A program made the translations under genes and the position numbers. DNA of 64,000 nt. It comes from UBA4733 sp036734945 (GTDB taxonomy: Bacteria; Chloroflexota; UBA4733). The notes under the pieces are model-generated. The model did not search any database. It was not told the origin of the DNA and worked only from the letters and a program-made list of their open reading frames with translations. Shown piece after piece: positions 7,468 through 15,787 of the stretch. The stretch spans positions 33,165 through 97,164 of the forward strand of contig DAIMXP010000006.1 of the NCBI GenBank assembly GCA_036734945.1, in the 5' to 3' direction. The first letter of the stretch is position 1, and the number at the start of each line of letters is the position of its first letter.

Positions 7468-8349
7468 ATGCCTGAAGTCATGCGCCCATTCCGGGTGCGC
7501 GTCGCCACTGTCGTGCGTCGCGACGGTGTCTTGCACACGGCCGTGCTCAAGGACTACGCGCTGAGCTACATCCTGGCCGGCATCGCCGCCGTGCCGGAAC
7601 TGGCGCGGAGCTTGGCTTTCAAAGGAGGAACCGCACTCCGGAAGTGCTTTTTCTCCACCTACCGCTACTCGGAAGATCTCGATTTCACAGCAATCCCGCC
7701 AACGTGGACCGCGTCCAATCTCGAGACTGCGTTGCGCGAGGCATGTGCGCAGACCGAAGAACTGACGAGACCCTACGGCGCCTTTACGTTTACGCCGGAA
7801 TTGGTGCAACATCGGCGAGACCATCCGCAGCAGCAGCAGAACTTCAAGATCGCCGTCCACTTCCCGACCGGCGCTGTGGACTCCATCAAGGTGGAAATCA
7901 CGCAAGAGGAGCCAATCGTGCTCTCCCTACGATCGTTGCCGTTACTGCACAACTTTGAAGATGAGCAGCTCAGCGCTGAGCTGGTGTGCTACGACATTGC
8001 TGAGATCGTGATCGAAAAGCTCCGTGCATTCCTGCAAGTGCGCGCCATGCTCGAACGGCGTGCGTGGACGAACCGGGCGCGCGATCTCTACGACCTCTGG
8101 TACCTGCACCGCCAAGGAGACTTCCCTATCGACTGGGCGCTGATTCGCCAACACCTACCGGACAAAGCCGCAGCGCGGGGAGTTACCTTTGCGGGCCCCG
8201 ACGACTTCCGGGATCCTCGTGTGCTGGCCGCGTACGCCGAGCAATGGGATGGACTTCTTGGGGTAGTGATCCCGCAGCGTCCCTCGTTCGAGGAGGCGCG
8301 GGCAGAGCTCGACGCGGTGCTTCGGGAAGTCTTTCGTGACCCGGACTGA
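7468..8349 (+). CDS. abiEii: AbiEii-family nucleotidyltransferase toxin
   Basis: A 293-residue protein with the nucleotidyltransferase signature of AbiEii/MenT-type toxins: FKGGTALRK followed by YRYSEDLDFT (about residues 51-70), with the metal-binding acidic pair in SEDLD. A later conserved segment has ELVCYDIAEIVIEKLRAFLQ and RARDLYDLWYLH. Members of this family add nucleotides to tRNA or otherwise block translation, causing reversible growth arrest on phage infection. It abuts abiEi with no gap and all key motifs are present. It ends shortly before the hsdM operon. Confidence 0.87.
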   Translation: MPEVMRPFRVRVATVVRRDGVLHTAVLKDYALSYILAGIAAVPELARSLAFKGGTALRKCFFSTYRYSEDLDFTAIPPTWTASNLETALREACAQTEELTRPYGAFTFTPELVQHRRDHPQQQQNFKIAVHFPTGAVDSIKVEITQEEPIVLSLRSLPLLHNFEDEQLSAELVCYDIAEIVIEKLRAFLQVRAMLERRAWTNRARDLYDLWYLHRQGDFPIDWALIRQHLPDKAAARGVTFAGPDDFRDPRVLAAYAEQWDGLLGVVIPQRPSFEEARAELDAVLREVFRDPD

Positions 8350-8379
8350 CATTGCGCCGGGGAGCGGGAAGGAAATGCT

Positions 8380-8532
8380 ATGGTTACGCAAGAGACCCTT
8401 CAGTTCGCCCGGACGGCGGCGAACGACTTGCGGCAGCGAGGCGACCATGAGCACGTGGCGGCGATCGACGCGCTGGTCGCAGAAGGCCGGAGCCGGGTGT
8501 TGATGGTGACAGATGCACTACGTTCCAAATGA
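8380..8532 (+). CDS. Small 50-residue protein coupled to hsdM
   Basis: A short ORF, MVTQETLQFARTAANDLRQ..., ending DALRSK. It has a good ribosome site (GGGAAGGAA, 8366-8374) and a stop overlapping the hsdM start (ATGA at 8529-8532). It is helical and charged, with no recognised domain. Translational coupling to hsdM suggests a real leader gene of the restriction operon, possibly regulatory. The function is unknown. Confidence 0.5.
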   Translation: MVTQETLQFARTAANDLRQRGDHEHVAAIDALVAEGRSRVLMVTDALRSK

Positions 8533-10828
8533 GTAAGCTCACCCTCCCTCAGCTCGAGCGCCACCTGTTCGCTGCCGCCGACATCTTGCGCGGCAAGATG
8601 GATGCTTCGGAGTTCAAGGAATACATCTTCGGCATGCTCTTCCTCAAGCGCTGCTCCGACGTGTTCGACGCACGACGCGAGCAGGTCGTCGCCGCCAACG
8701 TAGCGCGCGGCCGGACGGTACGGGAAGTCGAGCAGCGGGCGGAATCCACCGCCTATTACGCCGACACCTTCTTTGTCCCCGAGGCCGCGCGCTGGGAGCA
8801 CCTGCTGAAAGAGGTACACGACGATGTCGGCAACGGACTGAACAAGGCGCTCGGCGCGTTGGAGGCGGATAACGCCGCGCTGGATGGCGTGCTGGGCCAT
8901 ATCGACTTCAACCGGCGCGTGGGCCGGACGCGCATCCCCGACCAGAAGCTGCGCGACCTGATCCGCCACTTCAACCGCTACCGGTTGCGCAACGACGACT
9001 TCGAGTTCCCCGACCTGCTTGGCGCCGCCTACGAGTTTCTGATCGGCCAGTTTGCTGACTCCGCCGGCAAGAAGGGCGGCGAGTTCTACACGCCGCGCGA
9101 TGTGGTGCGCCTGATGGTGCGACTGCTGCAGCCGGCCGCCGGCATGCGCATCTACGACCCCTGCGCCGGCTCCGGCGGGATGCTGATCCTCTCCAAGCAG
9201 TACGTGGAGGAGCACGGCGGCGAGGGGCGCAACCTGAGCCTCTTCGGGCAGGACAACAACGGCGGCGTCTGGGCCATCTGCAAAATGAACATGCTGCTGC
9301 ACGGCATCCCCGACGCCGACATCCAGAACGAGGACTCGCTGAGCAACCCGCAGCATCTGGAAGGCGGCGAGCTGATGCGCTTCGACCGCGTGATCAGCAA
9401 TCCGCCCTTCAGCCAGAACTACAGCCGCCAGGAGTTGCAGTTCCCCGAGCGCTTCCGCTACGGCTACTGTCCGGAGAGCGGCAAGAAGGGCGACCTCATG
9501 TTCGCCCAGCATATGCTGGCGGTGCTGCGCAGCAACGGCATGCTGGCGACCGTCATGCCGCACGGCGTGCTCTTCCGCAGTGGAGCGGAGAAGGAGATCC
9601 GGCGCGGCAAGGTGCTCTTCATCAACGCCGACGCCGAGTACTACGCCGGCCGCGCGCAGAACGAGCTGCGACCGGAGCACGTCGAGAAGATCGTCTCCAC
9701 CTTTGCCGCTTTCGCCGACGTCCCGGCTACGCGGCGGTGGTGAGCCATGCCGACCTGGCCGCTAACGACTGGAACCTCAACATCCGGCGCTACGCCGACA
9801 ACGCCCCGCCGCCGGAGCCGCAGGATGTACGAGCGCACCTGCTAGGCGGCGTTCCCAAAGCGGAAGTTGCAGCCAGGGCCGGCCTGTTCGCCGCGCACGG
9901 CCTCAACCCGCATGACCTCTTCGTCGAGCGCGACGCCGCCTACTTCGACTTTGCGCCATCGCTGATGAAACGCAGCCAGGTTGCGGCCGCCATCGAGGCA
10001 AACGCCGGGCTGCGAGGCCGGGAAGGCACGCTGCGCGACGCCTTTGCCGCCTGGTGGCGCGAGCAGGAAGCCCTGCTGATCCAGCTACCCGAGACGCGCA
10101 ACCCGATGCTACTGCGCGCCAACCTCCTGGAGTCCTTCGTCGCCGCGCTGGCCCCGGTCGGCCTGCTGGACCGCTTCAAGGTCAGCGGCGTCATCGCCAT
10201 CTGGTGGAACGCCGCCCAGTACGACCTCAAGACGCTGGCCGAGCAAGGCTTCGCCGACCTCGTCGATGGCTGGGTCGCCACCTTGCGCACGGCAATGGAC
10301 CCCACCGATGGCGACAACACCGGCGCCCGCTTCGACCCCACCGGTCACAAGCTAGTGACCAGGCTGCTGCCCGGCTACCTGGATGAACTGACGAATGCCG
10401 AAGCGCAGCGCCTGGAGTTAGAAAGCCGCCTCACCGCCGCCACCAAAGCCGACGCCGAGGACGAGGATGCCGAGACCGACAGCGACGAAGAAACCCTCAG
10501 CCCCGAGGCTATCAAAACCCTCAAGCGCGAGATCACCGCCGCCCGCAAGACCTTGCAGCGCCTGAAAGCCGACCTCTTGCGCCGCCTGGACGCAGCCCGC
10601 GCCGCCCTCAGCGCCGACGATTGCCAGCGCCTGGTGCTGGACCTAGCCCGCGAAGACCTGACCGGATACCTGGATCGCTACGTCAGCGCGCATCGCCAGC
10701 AGGTGATGGAAGCGTTCGAGAACTGGTGGGACAAGTACCGGGTGACGCTGCGGGATATTGAGGCGGAGCGGGAGCGAACGGAAGGGCAGCTCGCGAGGTA
10801 CATTGCTGGACTTGGCTATGGACAATAG
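8529..10828 (+). pseudogene. hsdM: Type I restriction-modification DNA methyltransferase subunit M, broken
   Basis: An N6-adenine methyltransferase subunit. The N-terminal helical domain (LERHLFAAADILRG...EYIFGMLFLKR) precedes the catalytic domain with AdoMet motif I DPCAGSGGM and motif IV NPPF. Two lesions are visible. First, the frame jumps from GAEKEIRR straight to GKVLFINADAEY (near 9600), so the usual roughly 40-residue stretch around 'IGLPxNLFYGTGIP' is missing. Second, the frame ends at 9743 after FADVPATRRW, while a -1 shift at about 9725 (GG where GGG would be expected) continues properly as GYAAVVSHADLAANDWNLN and runs to 10828 with the normal long C-terminal domain. Unless these are sequencing errors, the subunit is dead. 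hsdS overlaps its end by 11 bases. Confidence 0.8.
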
Positions 10829-12059
10829 TACGCCTACTGTTCCGCTAGGAAGCGTTGCGACTGTCCTAATGGGGCAAGCCCCGTCTACGACATTTGTGTC
10901 CGAGTCCAGGGTAGGCTTGCCGTTTCTCCAAGGAAATGCCGATTTTGGCGCCATGTACCCTGAACCTAAGCTGTTTTGCTCCCGCGCCATCAGGGTGTGC
11001 GAGCCGGGTGATATCCTCATCAGCGTGCGCGCACCAGTTGGAGCGCTGAACAGGGCTGACCAGCGTTACATCATCGGACGCGGGCTGGCTGCGATCCGAA
11101 TTCGGGAACTTGATGCCGCGTATGCCTGGCATGCCGTCAAACAGGCGACTCCAAGGCTCAAAGGCGTCGCTCAGGGATCCACGTTCGACGCGGTAAGCAA
11201 GGCTGACGTCAAAGCCCTTTGCGTGCCTTTCCCGCCTCGAACAGTCCAGAGCAAGATTGCGGCAATTCTCGACACCGTCGACGCAGCCATTCAGCAGACC
11301 GAGGCGCTGATCGCCAAGTTGAAGGTGATGAAGGCCGGCCTGCTGCACGACTTGCTCATGCGCGGGTTGGATGGGGAGGGACGGCTGCGGGATGCGGGGG
11401 CGCGGCCGGAGGAGTTTAGAGATACGGTGGTCGGACGGGTTCCCAAGGAATGGCAGGTCTGGCAACTCGGCGATCTCTCTACCCTCGTGACAAGTGGGCC
11501 GCGTGGCTGGGCCGCGTATTATGCCGAGGATGGTGCCGTATTTCTTCGCATCGGCAACCTGACACGCGAGCACGTAAACCTGAGGTTGAAGGATGTGATT
11601 CGAGTTCGACCACCCGAGGGTAGCGAAGGTAGGAGAACAGCGCTGGAATCGGGTGACGTGCTAATTTCCATAACGGCTGATCTTGGGATCATAGGCGTTG
11701 CGCCAGTTGGCCTTGGTGAAGCCTACGTGAATCAGCACATAGCTCTTGCGCGCGTTGACCCGGCGAGCGCTCAGTCGCCCTGGGTCGCGAACTATTTGGC
11801 AGGCGAGCCTGGTCGTAAGCAATTCGAGCGGCTAAATGATGCCGGAGCAAAGGCAGGGCTGAACCTGCCCACGGTCCGTAGGCTTCTGATTGCGCTGCCA
11901 TCATTACCCGAACAGAACAAGATTGCCGACTTGATTGACGCGCAAGATGTCCGGATTGAAGCTGAAGCCGCGTATCGCGATAAACTCCATAGACTGAAGC
12001 GAGGGTTAATGGCAGACCTCCTGGCGGGGCGGGCACGGATTCGGGCGGAAGCAGTTTAA
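10818..12059 (+). CDS. hsdS: Type I restriction-modification specificity subunit S
   Basis: A 413-residue specificity subunit with the expected duplicated architecture. The first target recognition domain (about residues 5-150; PGDILISVRAPVG...IGRGLAAIR) is followed by a conserved helical spacer (KIAAILDTVDAAIQQTEALIAKLK). The second domain (about 200-370; SGDVLISITADLG...NQHIALAR) ends in a second spacer (EQNKIADLIDAQDVRIEAEAAYRDKL...KRGLMADLLAG). HsdS binds the bipartite DNA target and positions the M subunits. It starts at an ATG inside the end of hsdM (11-base overlap), which fixes the start. It looks intact even though hsdM is damaged. Confidence 0.88.
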   Translation: MDNSTPTVPLGSVATVLMGQAPSTTFVSESRVGLPFLQGNADFGAMYPEPKLFCSRAIRVCEPGDILISVRAPVGALNRADQRYIIGRGLAAIRIRELDAAYAWHAVKQATPRLKGVAQGSTFDAVSKADVKALCVPFPPRTVQSKIAAILDTVDAAIQQTEALIAKLKVMKAGLLHDLLMRGLDGEGRLRDAGARPEEFRDTVVGRVPKEWQVWQLGDLSTLVTSGPRGWAAYYAEDGAVFLRIGNLTREHVNLRLKDVIRVRPPEGSEGRRTALESGDVLISITADLGIIGVAPVGLGEAYVNQHIALARVDPASAQSPWVANYLAGEPGRKQFERLNDAGAKAGLNLPTVRRLLIALPSLPEQNKIADLIDAQDVRIEAEAAYRDKLHRLKRGLMADLLAGRARIRAEAV

Positions 12060-12104
12060 CACCTTGGCAGCGACATCGCAGTGAACGGTCGATGTGAAAG
12101 CCTA

Positions 12105-12617
12105 TTATTGAACGCCGTGTGTCGCCTTGCCTGAAGGAGTTTTAACAGCAAGCATAATTAGCTGCTTCAGTATCCAGACACATCGCTGAACATACTTAAT
12201 CGACAGGATGACGGTCCATAAAACGACACATGTCATAAGAGGCTTCGGATCGCTCTGCGTGTCAAGTACCAGGGATACCAACGCCCAAACCGTCGTGAGC
12301 GCGAGTACACGAATCGCGTTGAAGTAAACCGAGAAAAGCGTCCCAAAATGTTTGCTTGTTCGAAGTATTTCCATGCCAGGTATTTCGCCAATTCCAAGGA
12401 TAATGGTAACTGTCGCGATAATAAAGCCGAGAAGGGAGCCGCTAATCTGAGCGATGGATGTGTATATTCCGGTCCTGTTACTTGCTATCAGTTCCAATAT
12501 CCGCTCTCGCCCCCAGTGTTTTTCGAGGAAGATCGCTATCACAACCGTAAACAGCAGTGATAAGAGTACATCGTAAATCTGAAAATTCTGTTCATAGTGC
12601 CTTCGCATCCGTTTCAC
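12105..12617 (-). CDS. Four-helix membrane protein of an uncharacterised two-gene unit
   Basis: A 170-residue integral membrane protein with four hydrophobic segments: about residues 16-33 (VLLSLLFTVVIAIFL), 52-75 (SIAQISGSLLGFIIATVTIILG), 103-120 (VLALTTVWALVSLVL) and 128-148 (TCVVLWTVILSIKYV). A basic N-terminus suggests that end is cytoplasmic. No family is recognised. It overlaps the upstream gene by 4 bases (12614-12617), so the two are co-translated. A small 4-TM protein coupled to a soluble partner inside a restriction locus is typical of sensor/effector defence pairs that act on the membrane, but that role is inference. Confidence 0.6.
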   Translation of the reverse strand: MKRMRRHYEQNFQIYDVLLSLLFTVVIAIFLEKHWGRERILELIASNRTGIYTSIAQISGSLLGFIIATVTIILGIGEIPGMEILRTSKHFGTLFSVYFNAIRVLALTTVWALVSLVLDTQSDPKPLMTCVVLWTVILSIKYVQRCVWILKQLIMLAVKTPSGKATHGVQ

Positions 12618-13579
12618 CTCCCGAGTGCGGTTGCCCTCGCTATCTCTTCCGCCATGTCGCCATGTGCGTTTTCTATGGCTAAGAACATGGCATCTGGATC
12701 AATGGCCCGGTGGCGCCCTTGCACCCGTGCTACCTCCCGGGACGCGATGAGCTGATTCCGCAGTAGATCGAGCTCCTCAAAAGCGTCTCCGACCTCCTCG
12801 CGACCTTGAATCTTGAAAGTATCTGCCGCGGACATAACGTCGGGGTGTCGAGCGATACCCCTTACCTGGTCTAATGCGCGTTCGGGGAGTGAACGTCCGC
12901 TTCGAGGCTGCGATCGTGCCATAATCTGAACAACCGGCGCGTCTAGGTTGTCCATTAACGCCCGGAATGTCCCGAACATGCTCTCGTCACGTTCCTGATC
13001 TAGATCCACGCGCGATCGGTTCAGACGTAGGTTGATAAGGTTTATTTCGCGAAGGCGCATAAGTTGCTCCTGCACGTCCGCGCGTAAAAGTACCTCGAAT
13101 ACAATTGCTGGCAGTTCGTTTGGGAACTTGGTCCGGAAATACCTGGGCAGGCGGGTGATTCGGGGACCATACGAGTTGAGTTCGATACCGACTACATTTC
13201 CGGCAAAGAACACCACGTGGGAAACCTCGAGCAGACCCTGGCGCTCAAAAATCGATAGAGGAGATATGTTGCCTGCCTCCTCAAGCATGGGTAGTCCCGA
13301 CCGGCGCGATACACCGAGTTGCATGCGTAACGGCAACGAATGTCCGCTTGTCGGAGGCAACCAAACACAAAAATCGTGACCTCGTTCAATCTCCTGGTAT
13401 CGGTCACCCGTTCCAAACTGCAGTTGTCCGATAAGGCTAGCCGCTTGCTGCAGATTGAACTTTCCTGCATCCTCTGGGCGGACTGTTCGCCAACGATAAA
13501 AATGAACTTGTCGCGTAGTTATGTCGTCGGGCGGTTGACCTCCGCCTGTCCCCCTGCGACGCCCTCTGTTGCCAACCAC
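12614..13579 (-). CDS. Uncharacterised soluble protein paired with the 4-TM protein
   Basis: A 321-residue soluble protein starting at a GTG (13577-13579) with an AAAGGA site before it. The N-terminal part is beta-rich (QVHFYRWRTVRP...HDFCVWLPPT...PLRMQLGVSRRSGLP); a central segment reads SHVVFFAGNVVGIELNSYGPR; the C-terminal half is helical and charged. I recognise no catalytic motif, P-loop or DNA-binding signature. It lies on the opposite strand to hsdMS and hsdR, between them, and overlaps the membrane-protein gene by 4 bases. A role in defence is suggested only by position and by the two-gene soluble/membrane layout. Confidence 0.6.
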   Translation of the reverse strand: MVGNRGRRRGTGGGQPPDDITTRQVHFYRWRTVRPEDAGKFNLQQAASLIGQLQFGTGDRYQEIERGHDFCVWLPPTSGHSLPLRMQLGVSRRSGLPMLEEAGNISPLSIFERQGLLEVSHVVFFAGNVVGIELNSYGPRITRLPRYFRTKFPNELPAIVFEVLLRADVQEQLMRLREINLINLRLNRSRVDLDQERDESMFGTFRALMDNLDAPVVQIMARSQPRSGRSLPERALDQVRGIARHPDVMSAADTFKIQGREEVGDAFEELDLLRNQLIASREVARVQGRHRAIDPDAMFLAIENAHGDMAEEIARATALGR

Positions 13580-13921
13580 CTGTTGTCCTTTCCATTTTCC
13601 ACCTCAAGCCATAGGATAGGTATCCACGCCGCGTAGGCCCCGGCGGAATTGGCTCCGGGCCAAAAGATAGAACGTAAGTTCTAGTATACCCCATGGATTG
13701 AATAGTGTCTGCCACGTCGCTAGCTCGTCGATTGGGGCATCAATTGAGCGCTGACCTTGCCAACGCCGCGAAACTCTGGCACATCTCCGTTCGTCCACCT
13801 GTACTATACTCCTGTCCGTTGACCATTTGCTGAACGCCGCGTTCGATCACCACCGAATAGGGCCCGCGTGGCGGAAGATCACCAGTCTTATCCTAGCCCA
13901 GCTTGGAGTGAATGAAGCCAG
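13580..13921. promoter_or_regulatory. Divergent intergenic region with an inverted repeat
   Basis: This 342-base gap separates two divergent genes. It contains a perfect inverted repeat, TAGAAC-GTAA-GTTCTA (13668-13683), a candidate operator or hairpin about 90 bases before the minus-strand soluble gene, and TATACT elements at 13805-13810 (plus) and near 13690 (minus) that could serve as -10 boxes. No clear -35 partners are visible. Short ORFs here show no protein-like composition. Confidence 0.35.
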
Positions 13922-14857
13922 ATGGCAGCACCTCGCGTCTTCGGTAGCTCGCCGTATGCTGATGTGCGGGTGCTGATTACCGTGAAGACTTACCCCACGC
14001 CGAGCGCAAAATACATTGAGACGGTATGCACCGCCGGTATCACGGATGACGGACGTTTCATTCGGCTCTATCCGATTCCCTATCGCATGCTCCAGTCTCC
14101 GCGGCGATACAAGAAGTATCAGTGGGTCCGCCTCAAGGTGCAGAAACGGTCCGCGGATTCCCGCCCGGAGAGCTACTCGGTGGATGAGGAAAGCATCGAG
14201 ATCGAGAACGAGGTCGGCACAGCGAAGGCGTGGAAGGCACGCCGCGACATCATCTTGCCGCTTCGCTCGCCGTCCATCGAGGATCTTCGGCGGCAGCAGC
14301 AGGAAACGCGCTGCTCACTGGGGCTCGTTCGGCCGGCTCGTGTTGCTCAATTCCGCATCGTGGACGCCAAGGAAACTGACTGGACAGACGACGAACGCGC
14401 CAAACTCACGCGGACGCCACTCTTTCGATCTGCTCCGTACCGCTCGCTCGAGAAGATTCCCTACGAGTTCCGCTACCAGTTCACCTGTGACGACCCCGAG
14501 TGCAACGGACACGATATGCAGGTGCTGGATTGGGAGGTCGCCCAATCATACCGACAGTGGTCCCGGCAGTATGGAGCGAGGTGGCGCGACGCCATGGAGA
14601 AGAAATATGCCGATGAGCTTGTCACGCGTCGAGATCTTCACTTTTACGTGGGGACGGTGAGTTCACACCCCGCGACGTGGACAATCATTGGATTGTTCTA
14701 CCCGCCATTGACGACGGACCCGCCGCCCCAGGCGGCTCGGCCCTCACAGGTGACAGGGAGTCGACGCCAGGATGCCTTCAAAGGCGTCAGCGATGAGCGA
14801 CCGGTGACACAGGCTCGCCTCCCCTTCGAAGCAGAGGAGACAGACCCGTCGACCTGA
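13922..14857 (+). CDS. Uncharacterised protein convergent with a DUF488 gene
   Basis: A 311-residue protein with an N-terminal conserved-looking region (VRVLITVKTYPTPSAKYIETVCTAG, then DDGRFIRLYPIPYR, FIRLYP resembling a beta-rich RNA/nucleotide-binding fold). The middle part has paired cysteines in CDDPECNGHD, and WEVAQSY and KYADEL follow. The segment YVGTVSSHPATWTIIGLFYPP looks like a core strand. The last 40 residues are low-complexity and end QARLPF. I cannot name the family. It faces a DUF488 gene whose last 114 bases overlap it on the opposite strand; such pairs often stay together on mobile regions. Start by ORF; only a weak GGAG lies upstream. Confidence 0.6.
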   Translation: MAAPRVFGSSPYADVRVLITVKTYPTPSAKYIETVCTAGITDDGRFIRLYPIPYRMLQSPRRYKKYQWVRLKVQKRSADSRPESYSVDEESIEIENEVGTAKAWKARRDIILPLRSPSIEDLRRQQQETRCSLGLVRPARVAQFRIVDAKETDWTDDERAKLTRTPLFRSAPYRSLEKIPYEFRYQFTCDDPECNGHDMQVLDWEVAQSYRQWSRQYGARWRDAMEKKYADELVTRRDLHFYVGTVSSHPATWTIIGLFYPPLTTDPPPQAARPSQVTGSRRQDAFKGVSDERPVTQARLPFEAEETDPST

Positions 14858-15172
14858 AAGGAGCGAGACGTAGTCGCCAATGAGACCAATCAGGCTTCCA
14901 AGATGGTCGATGTAGCCGAGCCGGAACTGTGCCCACTCGCCGCCGGCCCGATATGCCTTGCGAAGATCCAGTGGACTGCCAAGCCGCGAATCGTGAAGAT
15001 AATCGATACCCGCATCTTCGAGCGCACGCTTGAGCTGGCCCTTGGAGAATCCCGGCTTCCGACTCCAGGCATACTCTCTGACGTCAAGGACGATATCAAC
15101 GTCGTTTTTCTGTAACGTCTGCGTGAGTTCGTCCAGCCGGCGCCCTTGATAGCCGATAGTGAATACCTGCAT
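14744..15172 (-). CDS. DUF488 family protein
   Basis: A 142-residue DUF488 protein. The opening VFTIGYQGRRLDELTQTL, the DVREYAWSRKPGFSK segment, the YLHDSRLGSP element and the cysteine pair in CLLCFEGEASLCHR are all characteristic. The function is not established; the family is seen in many bacteria next to DNA-processing and TA genes, and the CxxC...H pattern suggests a metal or redox site. I used the ATG at 15170-15172, close to the conserved start, with GGGGAAG just upstream. An in-frame ATG at 15220 would add 16 residues. Its 3' end overlaps the convergent neighbour by 114 bases. Confidence 0.8.
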   Translation of the reverse strand: MQVFTIGYQGRRLDELTQTLQKNDVDIVLDVREYAWSRKPGFSKGQLKRALEDAGIDYLHDSRLGSPLDLRKAYRAGGEWAQFRLGYIDHLGSLIGLIGDYVSLLSGRRVCLLCFEGEASLCHRSLIADAFEGILASTPCHL

Positions 15173-15313
15173 GTCTTCCCCGGTAGCCTCCGTTCCTCCA
15201 CTATTGTAGCCAACGGCCATGATCGTTCCTGGCCGACTATACGTTCATGCAGCAGCGCGGTATCGTTACGCAGGCTAACATCCGCAAGAATCGGAATTAC
15301 CTCAGGGGGCTGC

Positions 15314-15769
15314 ATGATCGAGCTCGGGCACGGCGATCTGCTCCAAGCCGACGCTGAGGCGCTGGTCAACGCCATCAACTGCGTCGGCGTTATGGGCAAG
15401 GGCATCGCGCTGCAATTCAAGCAGGCGTTCCCGGAGAACTTCCGGCGCTACGCTCAGGCATGCGCCGGCGAGGTGCGGCCCGGGCGGATGTTCGTGGTGG
15501 ATACCGGCATTCCAGGGCGTCACCGGTACATCGTCAACTTCCCCACCAAGCGGCATTGGAGGAACGGGTCGCGGCTGGAAGATATCGAGTCCGGCCTCCG
15601 CACGCTGGTAGCAGAGGTGCAAGAGCGCGATATTCACTCGATCGCCATTCCTCCGCTTGGCTGCGGCAACGGCGGTCTGCTTTGGGCAGATGTCAAACCG
15701 CGCATTGAGGCGGCATGTAGCCCGCTGGCGAATGTGCGGGTGATTCTCTTCGAGCCGGTTGGTGCGTGA
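15314..15769 (+). CDS. Stand-alone macro domain protein (DarG-like ADP-ribosyl hydrolase)
   Basis: A 151-residue macro domain: GDLLQADAEALVNAINCVGVMGKGIALQFKQAFP at the start, then IVNFPTKRHWR, and the second ligand loop IPPLGCGNGGLLW. This is the fold and loop set of DarG antitoxins, which remove ADP-ribose from DNA placed there by DarT. It lacks the C-terminal toxin-binding domain and no darT gene is next to it; a full DarTG is 11 kb away with a clearly related macro domain. It begins an apparent operon with an AlbA_2 protein (18-base gap), hsdR and a metallopeptidase. The start ATG follows TCAGGGGG. Confidence 0.85.
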   Translation: MIELGHGDLLQADAEALVNAINCVGVMGKGIALQFKQAFPENFRRYAQACAGEVRPGRMFVVDTGIPGRHRYIVNFPTKRHWRNGSRLEDIESGLRTLVAEVQERDIHSIAIPPLGCGNGGLLWADVKPRIEAACSPLANVRVILFEPVGA

Positions 15770-15787
15770 TGGGGAGCAGGGCGAGCG

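Noticed and set aside
9700..9745. Programmed ribosomal frameshift in hsdM
   Set aside because: No slippery heptamer or downstream structure is evident and a second lesion lies nearby, so a mutation or sequencing error is more likely.
12105..13579. Naming the soluble/4-TM pair as Kiwa (KwaA/KwaB)
   Set aside because: Size and topology are similar, but gene order differs and I could not recognise a shared motif, so the name is not supported.
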